A DNA stretch of 64,000 bases. Source: Acholoe squamosa (Eukaryota > Annelida > Polychaeta > Phyllodocida > Polynoidae). Shown in pieces: positions 43,492 through 54,399 of this stretch (positions are counted from its first letter, which is position 1; each line of letters opens with the position of its first letter). The position numbers were made by a program, and so were the translations under genes. The notes below the pieces were generated by a model, which saw only the letters and a list, made by a program, of their open reading frames with translations, was not told the origin of the DNA and ran no database searches. Where the stretch lies: NCBI GenBank assembly GCA_949317995.1, contig OX439039.1, positions 19,335,282 to 19,399,281 on the forward strand, written 5' to 3'.

Positions 43492-45515
43492 GATTAAGGG
43501 TATATATGCACTCACAATGGGCCGAGAATGAAACTAAGTTAGTGCAGCAATATTGTGAATTGACATACTCTCTAGGCTTTTCCCGGTCATTACAATTATC
43601 TCAGACCTTTACAATATTTTCAAACTGATATGTTTGGATCTGATCTATTCACATGGGTATGTTGCAATACGATTGCTTGAAATAGATACACTGTTACTCA
43701 TACCGTGTTTAAACTAAAAGGATGAAATGGCTTTTATTAGTATTATAGGCTTTCTATTCTTGCATGACTTGAGTATTCATATTAAGATCCCTAGCATTGA
43801 AATGAAAAGAAAAGAAAACACACACACAAAAAAACAACTCAAAATCCCATTCAAAATATACTCCTTACTAAAGAACTATGCCTGCCCATTTCCATTTTCT
43901 TTACTGACGAGTAAGGATTACGATGGTCAGAGGTCGCCATACCCAAGATACTCATAAAATCGCAGATATGTGAAAAATGCCTGTTCATTGAATTATTTCT
44001 CTATGTTTTTTTTAACACCATGGATAAACTAAAGCTTGAAAAGAAAGGTAAGCTATAGGAGGTGCCTGTCCCCAGGTAGCATGTTTAGATGAGGTGTAAG
44101 ATGGTGTACCCAGATAGTGGAGGATGTTGCATGTTTATCTCCAGGTACGATCAGGTAATTACCTTAGCTACAACATACATGCAGGTGTTCCTGAACACAG
44201 ATACCTGGCCATGGGACCAGTATATCAGGAGTCCATACACCACCTCCTGTAGATAACATCACCTGGACAAAGGATGTACTTTCTGTTTTTATTAATTTTG
44301 ATTTTCCTAACACATACAGGGACGACAAGATGTCCATGCCCTGCTTTCATATCTGCAGCTAAGTTCCTGGTCGGACAGGGTCTCATTTGGTCGTAGCTTT
44401 AATATAGTTTATTAACGCATCTATCCAGCACTTCATAACATATCACTATATGATTATCATATGGATCATTTGATTTGTCTACTCTTAGATAGCCAGGTGT
44501 GCTGGAACATCACAGATACACAGAATAAAAGAATAAAATTTCATGTTACAAAGAAGGGATTAACACCACTTTTCCACCACACACCTGACTCAGCATGGAT
44601 ATTTTAATGTCAGGTGGGCTAGGACAGTCTCTTAATGTTACAGACAGCCATCAGGAAAGGTGCAGCTAATTGAAGAGACAATTAATCAGATTGTCTCTCT
44701 ACACAACAGTCATTTGTAGCTCATCCCTGACAGGCCTAATTCTTATTGTGCACCCCATTTGTGTAGGTAATCTGTATAGATCTGTATAGATAGCAGCTTG
44801 TATGGTGCGGTCCTCTCCTTTAGATTTTGCTGGCATAAATTGACCATGGTGAAGCTAATGAGCGAAAATGTACCCGCAAAGGACAATGGATTAGCCTGCA
44901 TAGTGATTGTTTCAGGTATAGGTATGCCTCTGTGGAATAGATTAGAAGATGTTCTGGGTTAAAATGTCGTTTAAGGTCAAGAATCTTAGAAAGTTGGCTT
45001 TTGCTATTTTTACACTTCTGCTGGCCCTTATCCTTAGGATTTTGATTTTCTCTTTTTTTTTCTGGCTTATATTATCAGACGTGATGAGTTCTGTGTGTTA
45101 CACATAGGCTTCTGTGGTGGGAAAACGATATTTCAGCTTATGTCACCTCAAAATAGGCCAAATTTGACTCAAACTGGAGGGAAAAAATGATAAAAAGAAA
45201 TACACAAAAGTGAATATTTTTCAGGATATACTACCAAATATGTGTAGTTTCATTTATATAACATATATTTTGTGGTCATACATTGTATCAGGAACAAAAA
45301 CCCCTCTCCTTGAAATATTTCTTCTAAAATAACACGTCTAAAATAAACCAGTAGGGCATATGGGTTAAATATTGTATTTAGAAAATAGAGGGAGGTAAGG
45401 TAAATATCTGTTGAAGAAAAAAATTAGAATTCCTTGGTCTTTAAAAGTTTGTTTTTGTTGGCAGAAAAAAGTTCAGATAAGTAAATTAATGCTTCTGGGA
45501 TTGAGAGTTGACTTC
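43492..45515. other. Intergenic, no gene seen
   Basis: Unique A/T-rich sequence. Bases 45040-45330 share GATGAG-TCT-TGTGTTACA-ATRGG and the following stretch with 50940-51250, so both belong to one diverged dispersed repeat. Confidence 0.5.
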
Positions 45516-45519
45516 ATAC

Positions 45520-45630
45520 ACATGGCATGATGCACCAATGCAGCTCTGAAGAGTCACTGCCAGGGAGTGCATCCATGCATCATGCCAAGAAAATGACATG
45601 ATGCATGAAAGTATCATGTTGCCCTCAAGG
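45520..45630. repeat. GATGCATGAATGCA hairpin-family copy
   Basis: GGCATGATGCACCAATGCAG and TGCATCCATGCATCATGCC form the hairpin; TGACATGATGCATGAAAGTATCATG follows, as in the 38.1 kb copy. Confidence 0.75.
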
Positions 45631-47815
45631 GTTAACCATTAAATTGAGCATTCCCAGTCTCCATTATACATTATCAGCAGGACACTTGGCTGAAATACAA
45701 TGGAGGAGAGCAGTCCCATCATATCCATACGTATCAAAATGTAAATTATGTAGTATAGTACAATCAGGGACATATGGTGCTTTTACACCAACAAATACCT
45801 GTACAGAGTGAGGGATGGGCGTGCTCATTTGTCACTCTCTTTATAATCGCGTGGTGCGATTGAAGGGTTGGGGGTGGGGTGGGGACTGGGGCCTAGTCAA
45901 TTATTAATCGGATATCTTCTTCCCACAATGGAAATTCTAGTAAAAGCATTGACTATGAAAATTTCAGGAATAACCCCTTTTATCCCACGCATGTCCACCA
46001 GTTGTGTGTTTGAAAGAAATCGTGGCCCCCTACTCCCTCCCCTGCAGCTCCCCACCCATCAATATAATTATGACCCCCTCCTATAACTAAGACTACAAGT
46101 GTTCTCTGGCTATGACTCATCCTAATTGAATTAGATGTAGAGTGGTTCAGAAATAAAGTTTCTATGTTTCATGATCAAGAGAATATTGTTGGACAAAAGA
46201 ATAATCATAGACGAATGAAATAGCTGTTTCTGTTTGGTATTTCTCCTTAGAAGAGGTACCTTCTCAAATACCTTCTGCATACATTCTGAAAATAAAAGAA
46301 TTACAATTGGCTTTAGATAAGACCGACGTGGAATAGACTGCGGGGGCGGGATTTGGGCACCACTCAGTACACTTCGCAATAATCAAATACGCACAAAACA
46401 CAATGCTTTCTGGTCCCTATTCAGTACACAGAAAGTGCTGATGTTGCAGCTTTTTACACACTAGCACATGTAGTGTCGCTGTAAACAGTCATAGTATGCT
46501 TGCCGCCTTTTATGTTTCTCCTCTCTGTTTGAATCACAGTTTTGGATGACTGGACAATTCTCCTATAAAACGCAAAATTTAATGGTTTCTGTGATAATCA
46601 ATTTTATTGATTAGAGACGTACTCTTATAAGCGGGGCTTGTGAGGTTTCCCAGGAACAATTTCTAAAGTGGCAGGAAAGCTAGCCCACACAAAACTACCT
46701 TATTAACAATGTCATAAGCATATTTCAATTGAGAGGATCCTGGTTGACCTCTTAATTAACACCCTCAGTATTTCAGACACCTGTCTTGTAACTTTGAGTA
46801 AATATGTCCTGGCAGCCTAAGGCTTCATAATAGTTTTGCCGCAAGGGACACGATTCATTCATGTTCAATCATTAAGTTGCTGGCTATAGGTGCATGCACA
46901 CAGCATGGAATCAAGTTGCAATGCATTAACAAACTGGTTGTCCTAAAAGGGTTTGTAGACTGTAGAGAGTTCCATCCTACCTGTTACACCCCTGCCTCTG
47001 TGAAACTATACTGCTAACTGTGCAGCCTTTGTTCACGGTCCATTGAACACAAGAATTATCATGTGATGCTGCTGTTTGGGACACAAATAATGATGGAGGT
47101 TGTGCAGTTGTTGAAGAATCCCGTCCAAGGTACCTCACATTCATGAATCAGTCCCTCTCCATCACTCTTCCTCTGCCAAAAGTGTCTTGCAAAGCTAATC
47201 AGCAATTGACCATTGTGGATTTCAACCGATTTTATCAATATTTGCACGATCTTCAGTTTTATTCAATGAATTAGATTTGAACAGAGCTTTACACATGTAG
47301 GCCTATATTGAATCCCATGTTGTATCAATAGTTTGATCTGATTTATTTTCTCCGTTTTTTTAGCATGACATTGGAATGGATTTAGGAGATGAAGGACTTG
47401 GCTATGACCTACCACCTGCTTTCATACATTGAGACAGAGACAGATTAGATTATTGTAAAGCGAAGACTTGCTTATACAAGTTATAGAATGGCACTCTGTA
47501 ACCTGTTTTCCTCTATAGAACTTCGCTCTTTCACCCACTCCCTATTCAAAAAGTGAAGCTAGTATAAAGTACATTTATCATTTATGCAGCTATCTACCAC
47601 CATAAACCAGAATCGATTGTCAACTTGGAAGGCACTCATACCCAAAGGTATTAATAATACATAAGAAGCAGTGATGATAGATACACGATATTGCAAATTT
47701 TAACAACAATAAATGCTACATCAGTATAACAATGGACCTATTACTCGTTAGGGTTTTGTTATGTATCGTCCACAAGGTATTACTGATGTTTGGACTATTG
47801 GTGAAAGGATGGAGT
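45631..47815. other. Intergenic, no gene seen
   Basis: No repeats of note and no ORF with recognisable motifs. Confidence 0.5.
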
Positions 47816-48245
47816 ACATAACATATGAAGCAGTGTAGTTTGGCCGTGGAGGACAGGTAGGAGGACAAAAGCAGTGTTGAGTGGATGCTAGGGGAGGGAC
47901 GCAGTGTTAAATGGAGGGTAGCAGAGGTAAGGAGAGGCAAGCAGAGGCAGGCAAAAGGAGGATGGGAGAGGTAAGGGGAAGGGCAGGTATGGAAGGGGAA
48001 GCAATGGTGAATGGACAGAAGCAGTGGTAATTAAGGGGAGGGTAGGATAGGTATGAGGGGAGGGAAGCAGTAGTATGATTGTAAATGGAGGGCATGAGAG
48101 GGCAGAAGGCAGAGAAAGAGGATGGCAGCAAAGGTATGGTGAGGTTATCAGAGATCGGAGGAGGGTGGCAGAAATTTAAGTGAAATGAGGCTTCACAGCA
48201 CAGGTAAGTCGAAGGAGGGTAGCGAAGGGAAAGGGAGGGAGACAA
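47816..48245. repeat. Purine-rich irregular minisatellite
   Basis: Imperfect units near GGAGGGTAGCAGAGGTAAG recur through 430 bp with strong strand asymmetry (A+G on +). The long minus-strand ORFs here (Pro/Ser/Leu-rich) are by-products. Confidence 0.75.
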
Positions 48246-48479
48246 ATTCCCCTAATTAAGCTTGCATGTCTACATAAACCAATAAAAGAGGTGATACTGC
48301 AAAATATAATGTAAAGTATAAACTATTTAAAAGGATTGCATTGACATGTCGAACGAGAGCTTAGATTCATTGGTCTTCATTTTAACACTTTTGAAACTCA
48401 TTAAATTATTCATCTGCACAGGTTCGTGTTCCCCTCAAACCCATTCATATTCTACTATCATGTAAAGATCTGACAGACT

Positions 48480-48774
48480 TACCGTAATCTCTCACGTATA
48501 AGGCGCGTCTTATATGCGGGGTCTTAGTTTTCATTGCATCCACAAGGGTGACATCAAGAGCCTTCTTTTGATATATGGCACTCCTCCTAAGTGATAATAT
48601 GAGATAGAGGGCTCCAGAGGTGTACGGAAGGCCAGAGCTACACATAGCTTTTTTAATTTTCGGATTCCAATTAGAAGAACAAAAGTTATGAATTTTTATC
48701 TTTTCTAACCATATTCTTGAACTATAGGTGCGCCTTATATGCGGGATGTGCCTTATACGCAGGAGATTACGGTA
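48480..48774. mobile_element. CCGTAATCTC MITE, copy 4
   Basis: Left TACCGTAATCTCTCACGTAT, right ATACGCAGGAGATTACGGTA. Its interior (CACAAGGGTGACATCAAGA) is the reverse complement of the interior of copy 5, so the two share one longer subfamily inserted in opposite orientations. Confidence 0.85.
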
Positions 48775-49199
48775 TTAGTCATCACATTCTGAACATCAGA
48801 TAAGATAGATGGCGTGCAGATTGATGATAAATATTTCATGTTGTTGATGTAGCTGGACTGGAAGAAAATTGACTCGCTGTAAAAGGCTCATAAACATCAG
48901 TCTATTAAATATTGCAGCAACTTACTGTAGATGAACAGCAGCTTATACAAATTGTCATACAGCGTGCAGGTGGGTCTCCCCCTTTCTCTTTATTGATACA
49001 CAAACAATACATACGATCAGAGCACTAACAGGGATGGAATCGAAATACATTGAAAAGATGTAGTGACAAAAATGTATTCAAAAAAGAAGGTAAACTACAT
49101 GTCAAGTAGAATTGTCATCAGTAGTATAGAGGGGTAACTCAGCGCATAGCTACAGCTACTGAAATCTGTTTGACCTACTTACTAACCGGAAGTGACCTT

Positions 49200-49361
49200 T
49201 TGACCTTGACCTCTCGCCCAATCAGAAGCCAGCATTTCACCAGAAGCCACACCCATGACCATATATGGGTATGTGACCTCGTTTCCTCGAGCTCTCATTG
49301 GCTGAGAGGTGGTTGCCATGGCAACCATCAAAAATAAACAAACTGTGTTGTCATGGCAACA
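49200..49361. promoter_or_regulatory. Motif cluster: two CCAAT boxes, CArG box, two RFX X-boxes
   Basis: CCAATCAG near 49219, CCATATATGG (perfect CArG/SRF) at 49259-49268, ATTGGCTG (inverted CCAAT) near 49298, palindromic GGTTGCCATGGCAACC (perfect RFX X-box) at 49311-49326, and GTTGTCATGGCAAC at 49347-49360. No gene start is visible next to it, and a repeat origin cannot be excluded. Confidence 0.45.
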
Positions 49362-49605
49362 CCTAACGGATATTATTGGAACTGTTTATAGCTGGGTTTA
49401 GTGGAGACCCCTTGTGGTTAAAAAAACTATTGGCGCCCTTACACCTGACTCCTAGTGGATATTATTGGAATTGCTCATAGCTGCATTTAGTGGAGCCTTC
49501 TTGTTGTTAAAAAAATTAGTGATGTCTTTACATCTGACACCTAGTGGATATTATCACAACTACTTATAGCTGGGTATAGTGGAGCCCCTTGTGGTTAGGA
49601 CATGA
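49361..49605. repeat. 89-bp tandem repeat, about 2.7 units
   Basis: GGATATTAT recurs at 49368, 49457 and 49546. Each unit has TATAGCTG, TTTAGTGGAG and CTTGTGGTTA. Confidence 0.85.
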
Positions 49606-50144
49606 CATGAACTTATTTTTCCCATATTGATGCATATCGATGCAATTTAACCGGTACGACTAGAAATTTTTCACTTTTTTATTTTATTTTACAGACAACC
49701 TGGATATACCAATGTGCTTTTACTATTAGAAGGTTTTAAATATGCGACAGATTGAGCTGTTTGCTGTTAGTGATTTAGCTCTTGTCCAATGCGTTGACTT
49801 TAAGCTTTCTTTCCAGGTATTAGGATAACATGTGCTATTGATTCTAGCTATGTGTACAATAGCAGGTTCAAACAATGCCTGAGCCAGAAAGTAGTTGGAG
49901 TTGTTTTTCACTGAAGCTCAAAGCCCTGAAAGGTAGCCTTCCTTGAAATTTAGCTTGAATGAAAAATGACTTTTTACACCAACTAAGTTTAAAGCTTAAA
50001 GTTCCAAGGTGTATTGTAGACAGGTGACACATATGTTTTCACATATTTTGCCAATATTTAGATCACTTTTACAATGGCATAATACACCCACTTTGGGGTA
50101 AATTTGTAGTTCCTGAAGGTATGCTGCAAATTTTCGCACGCTGC

Positions 50145-50537
50145 CTAGTGTGTACCTGGTATAATGTCATGGACATGTCTCTTTAGTGTGTAATTGATAT
50201 ACTCCAATATACCAATCCTTTGTCTGTAATGTAACATTGTTATGTTGACAGTAGTCAATGCAAGTGGCAAAAGCATCCCAAATAGCCGCATTAGTAGACT
50301 CACATAAAAGAACTTGCACATATTAACGCTATTTAAACAGTGGTCAACAGTGTCTGGTTCAACTCCTCTAAAATATTGAATGTTGTCTACAGGAATTGCT
50401 TCCCAGAAAATGTTTTTTTCACATCCGCATAACACACTACTTATATCATTGCCTGGAGTAATTGCAGAAGGTTTACCGTATGTTGCACTCGATTGTAAAT
50501 GAGGCTGCACATAAAATTCGACAGGAGGGTTAGACAT
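50145..50537 (-). pseudogene. Unrecognised 130-codon minus-strand ORF
   Basis: Open from MSNPPVEFYVQPHLQ to HVHDIIPGTH, with a hydrophobic stretch (LLMRLFGMLLPLALTTVNI) around residues 82-100 that could span a membrane. The protein-like composition and an ATG near the start suggest a real or recently lost gene. It belongs to the cluster of minus-strand frames at 49.7-53.8 kb. I do not recognise it. Confidence 0.35.
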
Positions 50538-50539
50538 TA

Positions 50540-51530
50540 TGCTGCTTAGCTAAAACACTACCAAAGACCAGATAAGGGAAAAAAACCTCTTGTCTGGTGA
50601 ACTTGACTCAAAAGAAAAAAAAGCTGAACTGATTTACACAATCACTTTTTTTTGTTGTTTCTTGCGCCTAGTTTTTTGGGGGGATTGTTTATCCCCTTTT
50701 TTCACACAGTATGTATACACATGACAGAATTTCACACAGGATGCGTGATAGAACACAACCTTAATGTCTTTACATAAAATTTTACTGTTTTACACAATTA
50801 CTTTTCCACACAGTATACAACCTTGAACTATATAATTTTTTACTTTTTTACTCTTTTTTGGTCGAAAATCATAGAAGGTTTGCATATGACGAATTTGGAG
50901 GTATTCCAGCCCCTACTCTTCGTATTTTAGTTTCCCCCTCTATTTTTTTGGCTTAAAGTGTCAGGCTGGATGAGATCTTTGTGTTACATATGGGTTTTGA
51001 TGGTCCCATATGAATATTTTGGGCTCCAGGGGGGTAAAATGGGCCCAAAATTGTCTGGGCGAAATTGTGTCTGGGCGAATGACATTTAGGGGCCTAAGTT
51101 ACAAACCATGTTGGGGGATTCATTTCCTACAGAAACAATCATCATACCTCCATGAAAATCTCAGGTCCAGACTATTTTGACCTGTAGATCAAGAAAATCA
51201 CATTATCATTTATGTCAGATGTGTCCTTGCTATCATAAAAGAAGCATACTTATAAGAATTATTTTTCATGATTCTGGGCACATGTCTGGGCGAATGACAT
51301 GTGAGGCCCCATATGCACACTTTCTATGATTTGTGACCTTTTACTTTTTTCACACAGAATACATGAATGAAAGAACACAACATTTTTACACAGTATACAC
51401 ATGACAGAATACAACAATAAACTATACAATTTTTTAATTTACTTTTTCCTTTGTTACCTTTTTTCCTTTTTCACCTGTTCTACTTTTTTCCACATAATAG
51501 AACACAACCTTAACCTTAATTTTACAGGAA
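50540..51530. other. Homopolymer-rich spacer with short diverged repeats
   Basis: CACACAGTAT-ACACATGACAGAAT-ACAACM recurs near 50703, 50737, 50810, 51351 and 51391 amid T-runs. The dispersed repeat shared with 45040-45330 covers 50940-51250. Confidence 0.55.
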
Positions 51531-51535
51531 AAGGC

Positions 51536-52443
51536 TTATACAATGACTTGCTTAACTTCTGAATCACTTTTTGAAGTGGTAAATCTGACATTGTAAACGC
51601 TTTTGTATTGTTTTCTAAACCAGCTATAGATTTTTAAAGTTGCCATCATAAGTTTCCATGTAAGAAGAGTCACAATTTCAGGCACAAAAAAAGTAAATTT
51701 TGTTATTTTTTTTATCACATATGCTACACTATAGTTTCTATGCATTAAGATTATACACTATAACACTTTGATGATTGTAACACATGAGCACCAGTTGTTG
51801 AACTGGTACATAATATACGACGCTACAATGCTATGAAACACATTCAATTTTGACACAAGAGGAGCTGTTGACCAGATTAAAAAAAAAAACTGTTGACCAC
51901 TGACCTTTTTTTTTTCACTGGTAGAAACTCTCGTAGTCTTGTTCCAGAAGTGGTCCCACATGTTTTTAATGAGTTTCCAGCACTTGAGGCCTAACAGTGT
52001 GGCCACAGTGTGAGGGGCAGGTGGGAAGGAATGTGGCAGAATACTCAGAATGGTTCATTTCATTTATGTAGGACTGAGTGCCAATGTGGATTTTACCTGC
52101 ACCCTTGTAAAGGTTTACCAGAACCGAAACAGGAAGCAGGCGCATCAGTGGAGACGTCTAAATCCTCTACGAGGTTAGAAATGGTTGGCGCTACCTGGCA
52201 GGCTTGGAGTGAAATATCAAAGTAGTGCTGTAGGAGAGCTGGACATTTACTGATGAACCGTCTGACCTGGGGAGGTGAAAGGTTAACACACCTATCAAAG
52301 GGTCTACCTATGTAGGAGCGAATTGCCAGACCTTTCATGTTTGGTTTCTTGTACACCTCTATGCGTGTGTTCTTGGCACCTTCAGGGTAGAAAATTTGGT
52401 TAGGAGCGGGATACATAATTATTTCGACCGCTCCCTTTTTCAA
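51536..52443 (-). pseudogene. Broken minus-strand gene, weakly PC4-like at its start
   Basis: Reading from 52443: MKKGAVEIIMYP, then RIEVYKKPN..AIRSYI..VNLSPPQVRRFI, whose strand pattern faintly recalls the ssDNA-binding PC4 (p15) fold, then 116 codons in all. After a frame change and stops near 52093-52010, an open stretch (52006-51758) and, in the same frame after one stop, another (51745-51536) follow, with KxWKLIKNMWDHFW and WKLMMATLKIYSWF. The whole would be about 300 residues. The PC4 comparison is a by-eye suggestion only. Confidence 0.35.
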
Positions 52444-52485
52444 TAGGCAATTTTCTGGAAGTTAATTTAATGCTCTCTTTTTCAC

Positions 52486-53112
52486 CTACAGACCAATGGT
52501 GTATCGGTCTTGGTGGTGGTGGAGGCACTGGTGGTGGTTGTGGTGGTGGTGGTGGTGCTGCTGCTGCTGCCGCTTTAGAGGTTCTCCGCTTTTTCTTTTT
52601 TCCACCGGTTCAAAACCGGTCCCTGACCCTGTTCCTGACCCTGTCCCTTTCCTCTTTCTTGTTTTGGTGGAAGAAGTTTTCTCATCAGTCAATAAATGGG
52701 GATGAAGCAACACCTGCCACCACCGCCACTGGCTTCTCTTCACCCTCCTACTCCTTCTCCTCCTCCACCTTCTCTTTGGTTGATGTGTGTGCCAACGATG
52801 TCTCCAGGTGATGGTGGTGGTGATGATGTTCATGACGCTGCCCGTGGCGAGGCTGTTGCCCCAACTCCAGTTAGGTCTGTGGGGGCTTTAGAGTACTTGA
52901 AGCACTCAAAAAACTCATGTATGTCAAAATTAGACTTGGCATTTTCCCCACCGTCCTATTCAGTGTGCAAGTCATGCATTGAACTTTCCACCTTTGGAGT
53001 TTTATCTGGGGTGAGCGGTAAGAGGGTGGTGCTGATCCCTCGGTGGCTGTGTAGTGAAGCTGTGGTAGGTGTGGTTATAGCAGCAGTAGTAGCACTAAAA
53101 ACGCTCGTGTGA
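52486..53112 (-). pseudogene. Decayed minus-strand coding stretch with low-complexity parts
   Basis: One minus frame reads SSMHDLHTE, stop, DGGENAKSNFDIHEFFECFK and on with further stops. Another is Arg-rich (KRRWRRRRSRRVKRSQW) with a Gln/His run arising from (GGT)n/(GCT)n at 52510-52575. The plus frame over 52696-53112 is also open (138 codons). Which frame, if any, was coding is unclear. Confidence 0.25.
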
Positions 53113-53168
53113 TGGTCAGTGAGCCGCTCGCCACTCCTTATAAACCTTACTTTTTCCCCTCTCTCCCT

Positions 53169-53800
53169 CTAGAAGCAGCCTAATGAGCCTGTATATGCAA
53201 CCCTGTTTTGATATGTTAGACTGGCCACCAAGTTGCCGTGTGCAGTGCGTTGAGCAGCTTTTTTCCTCCGACCCCCTTTCCCCCCGTATCCATTACCCCC
53301 ACCCCATGTCAAACTGACCACTGAGTTGCCACTGTGACCATTGAAGGTGCAAGGTTCACTCACATTAGACAAGAGCTGCGCAGCTGATCATGACTCCTGC
53401 ATCATTATCTCTGAGCTTATCCACTTCTCACAAAAGAGAAACATAGGTTTTTATTTCAGACATAAGGGGTGGTGTAGAACAAGGTAAACTGTTTCAACTG
53501 TGGCGGTATTGTCCTGAACATCATCCTTCAGACGTGTAAACGTTTTCTCCAATTTAAATTTTAGAGAGTGTTTCCTTCAAAACAACACTGCACCTTTGAT
53601 AAAGAACGGTAAACACTCCTTTTGTCCATCCATAAAAAATTGATCACAAAAAGTAAAAATTGGCAGGTAGCAGGAATTGAGCTTACTCATAATGTTGTAA
53701 TGCACATTATGAGATATGCGCCATACCCTGCGCATCCTTAATCTCTTTCACATGCGAAAGGCAGAAAACTTTGTTTCTAAAAAAAAGTCCAAAGGGTGGA
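53169..53800 (-). pseudogene. Minus-strand frames incl. a Gly/Lys/Arg-rich ORF
   Basis: 53372-53169 encodes MSNVSEPCTFNGHSGNSVVS, then a Gly-rich and basic segment (GGKGGRRKKAAQR). Upstream, 53800-53480 holds interrupted frames such as FFMDGQKECLPFFIKGAVLF and LEKTFTRLKDDVQDNTATVE. These look like eroded protein sequence. No family recognised. Confidence 0.25.
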
Positions 53801-54399
53801 AATTCAGTTTTTATTGAAGCGTTGATAAAAACAATGCTATTTCAGGCAGACAAAATTACATTATCCCCTTGTCCCAAACAGAATCATTTACGAAAGGGTG
53901 TTCAGAACTGAAATTGACCACTCTTCACTAGGCTGTTGTCATATAGTGAGGGTGATAACTCAAATATCCGCTGAAGGTTGCAAAGTTGTCACAGCTTATC
54001 CTGTTAACCATTTTACCCCTTACTGAAGAAAAAAAAGACAAAAACCTCTTGTTGTTTTTTTGTTGTTGTTGCCTGTTGGTAAAAGGTAAAAAAAACACGC
54101 TAATTTAACAAAGAATAAGTTTTTTAAATTCTTTTGTTTGAGTTTAACAGCACAGTTTTTTTTCAAAAAATATCTCATGGGGTTCTAAACACAAAGTTTC
54201 CACATGCTCCATGACTTCTTTTTTAAAAATTGACTATTTTCCATGTCAGTGTAAAGCACTTTTCCACAGGTTAGATTTACATTTGTTTCGCTTGCCATTT
54301 TTTTTTAAAAAAGAAAATCTCCCTTTTACTAAACATCGTTTTACATGGCACACAATTAAAAAACTGTTTTCCATAAGCATATTGAAAACTAGTAGTCTA

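Noticed and set aside
47716-48245. Minus Pro/Ser/Leu-rich ORFs
   Set aside because: Complement of a purine-rich minisatellite; repetitive composition with no motifs.
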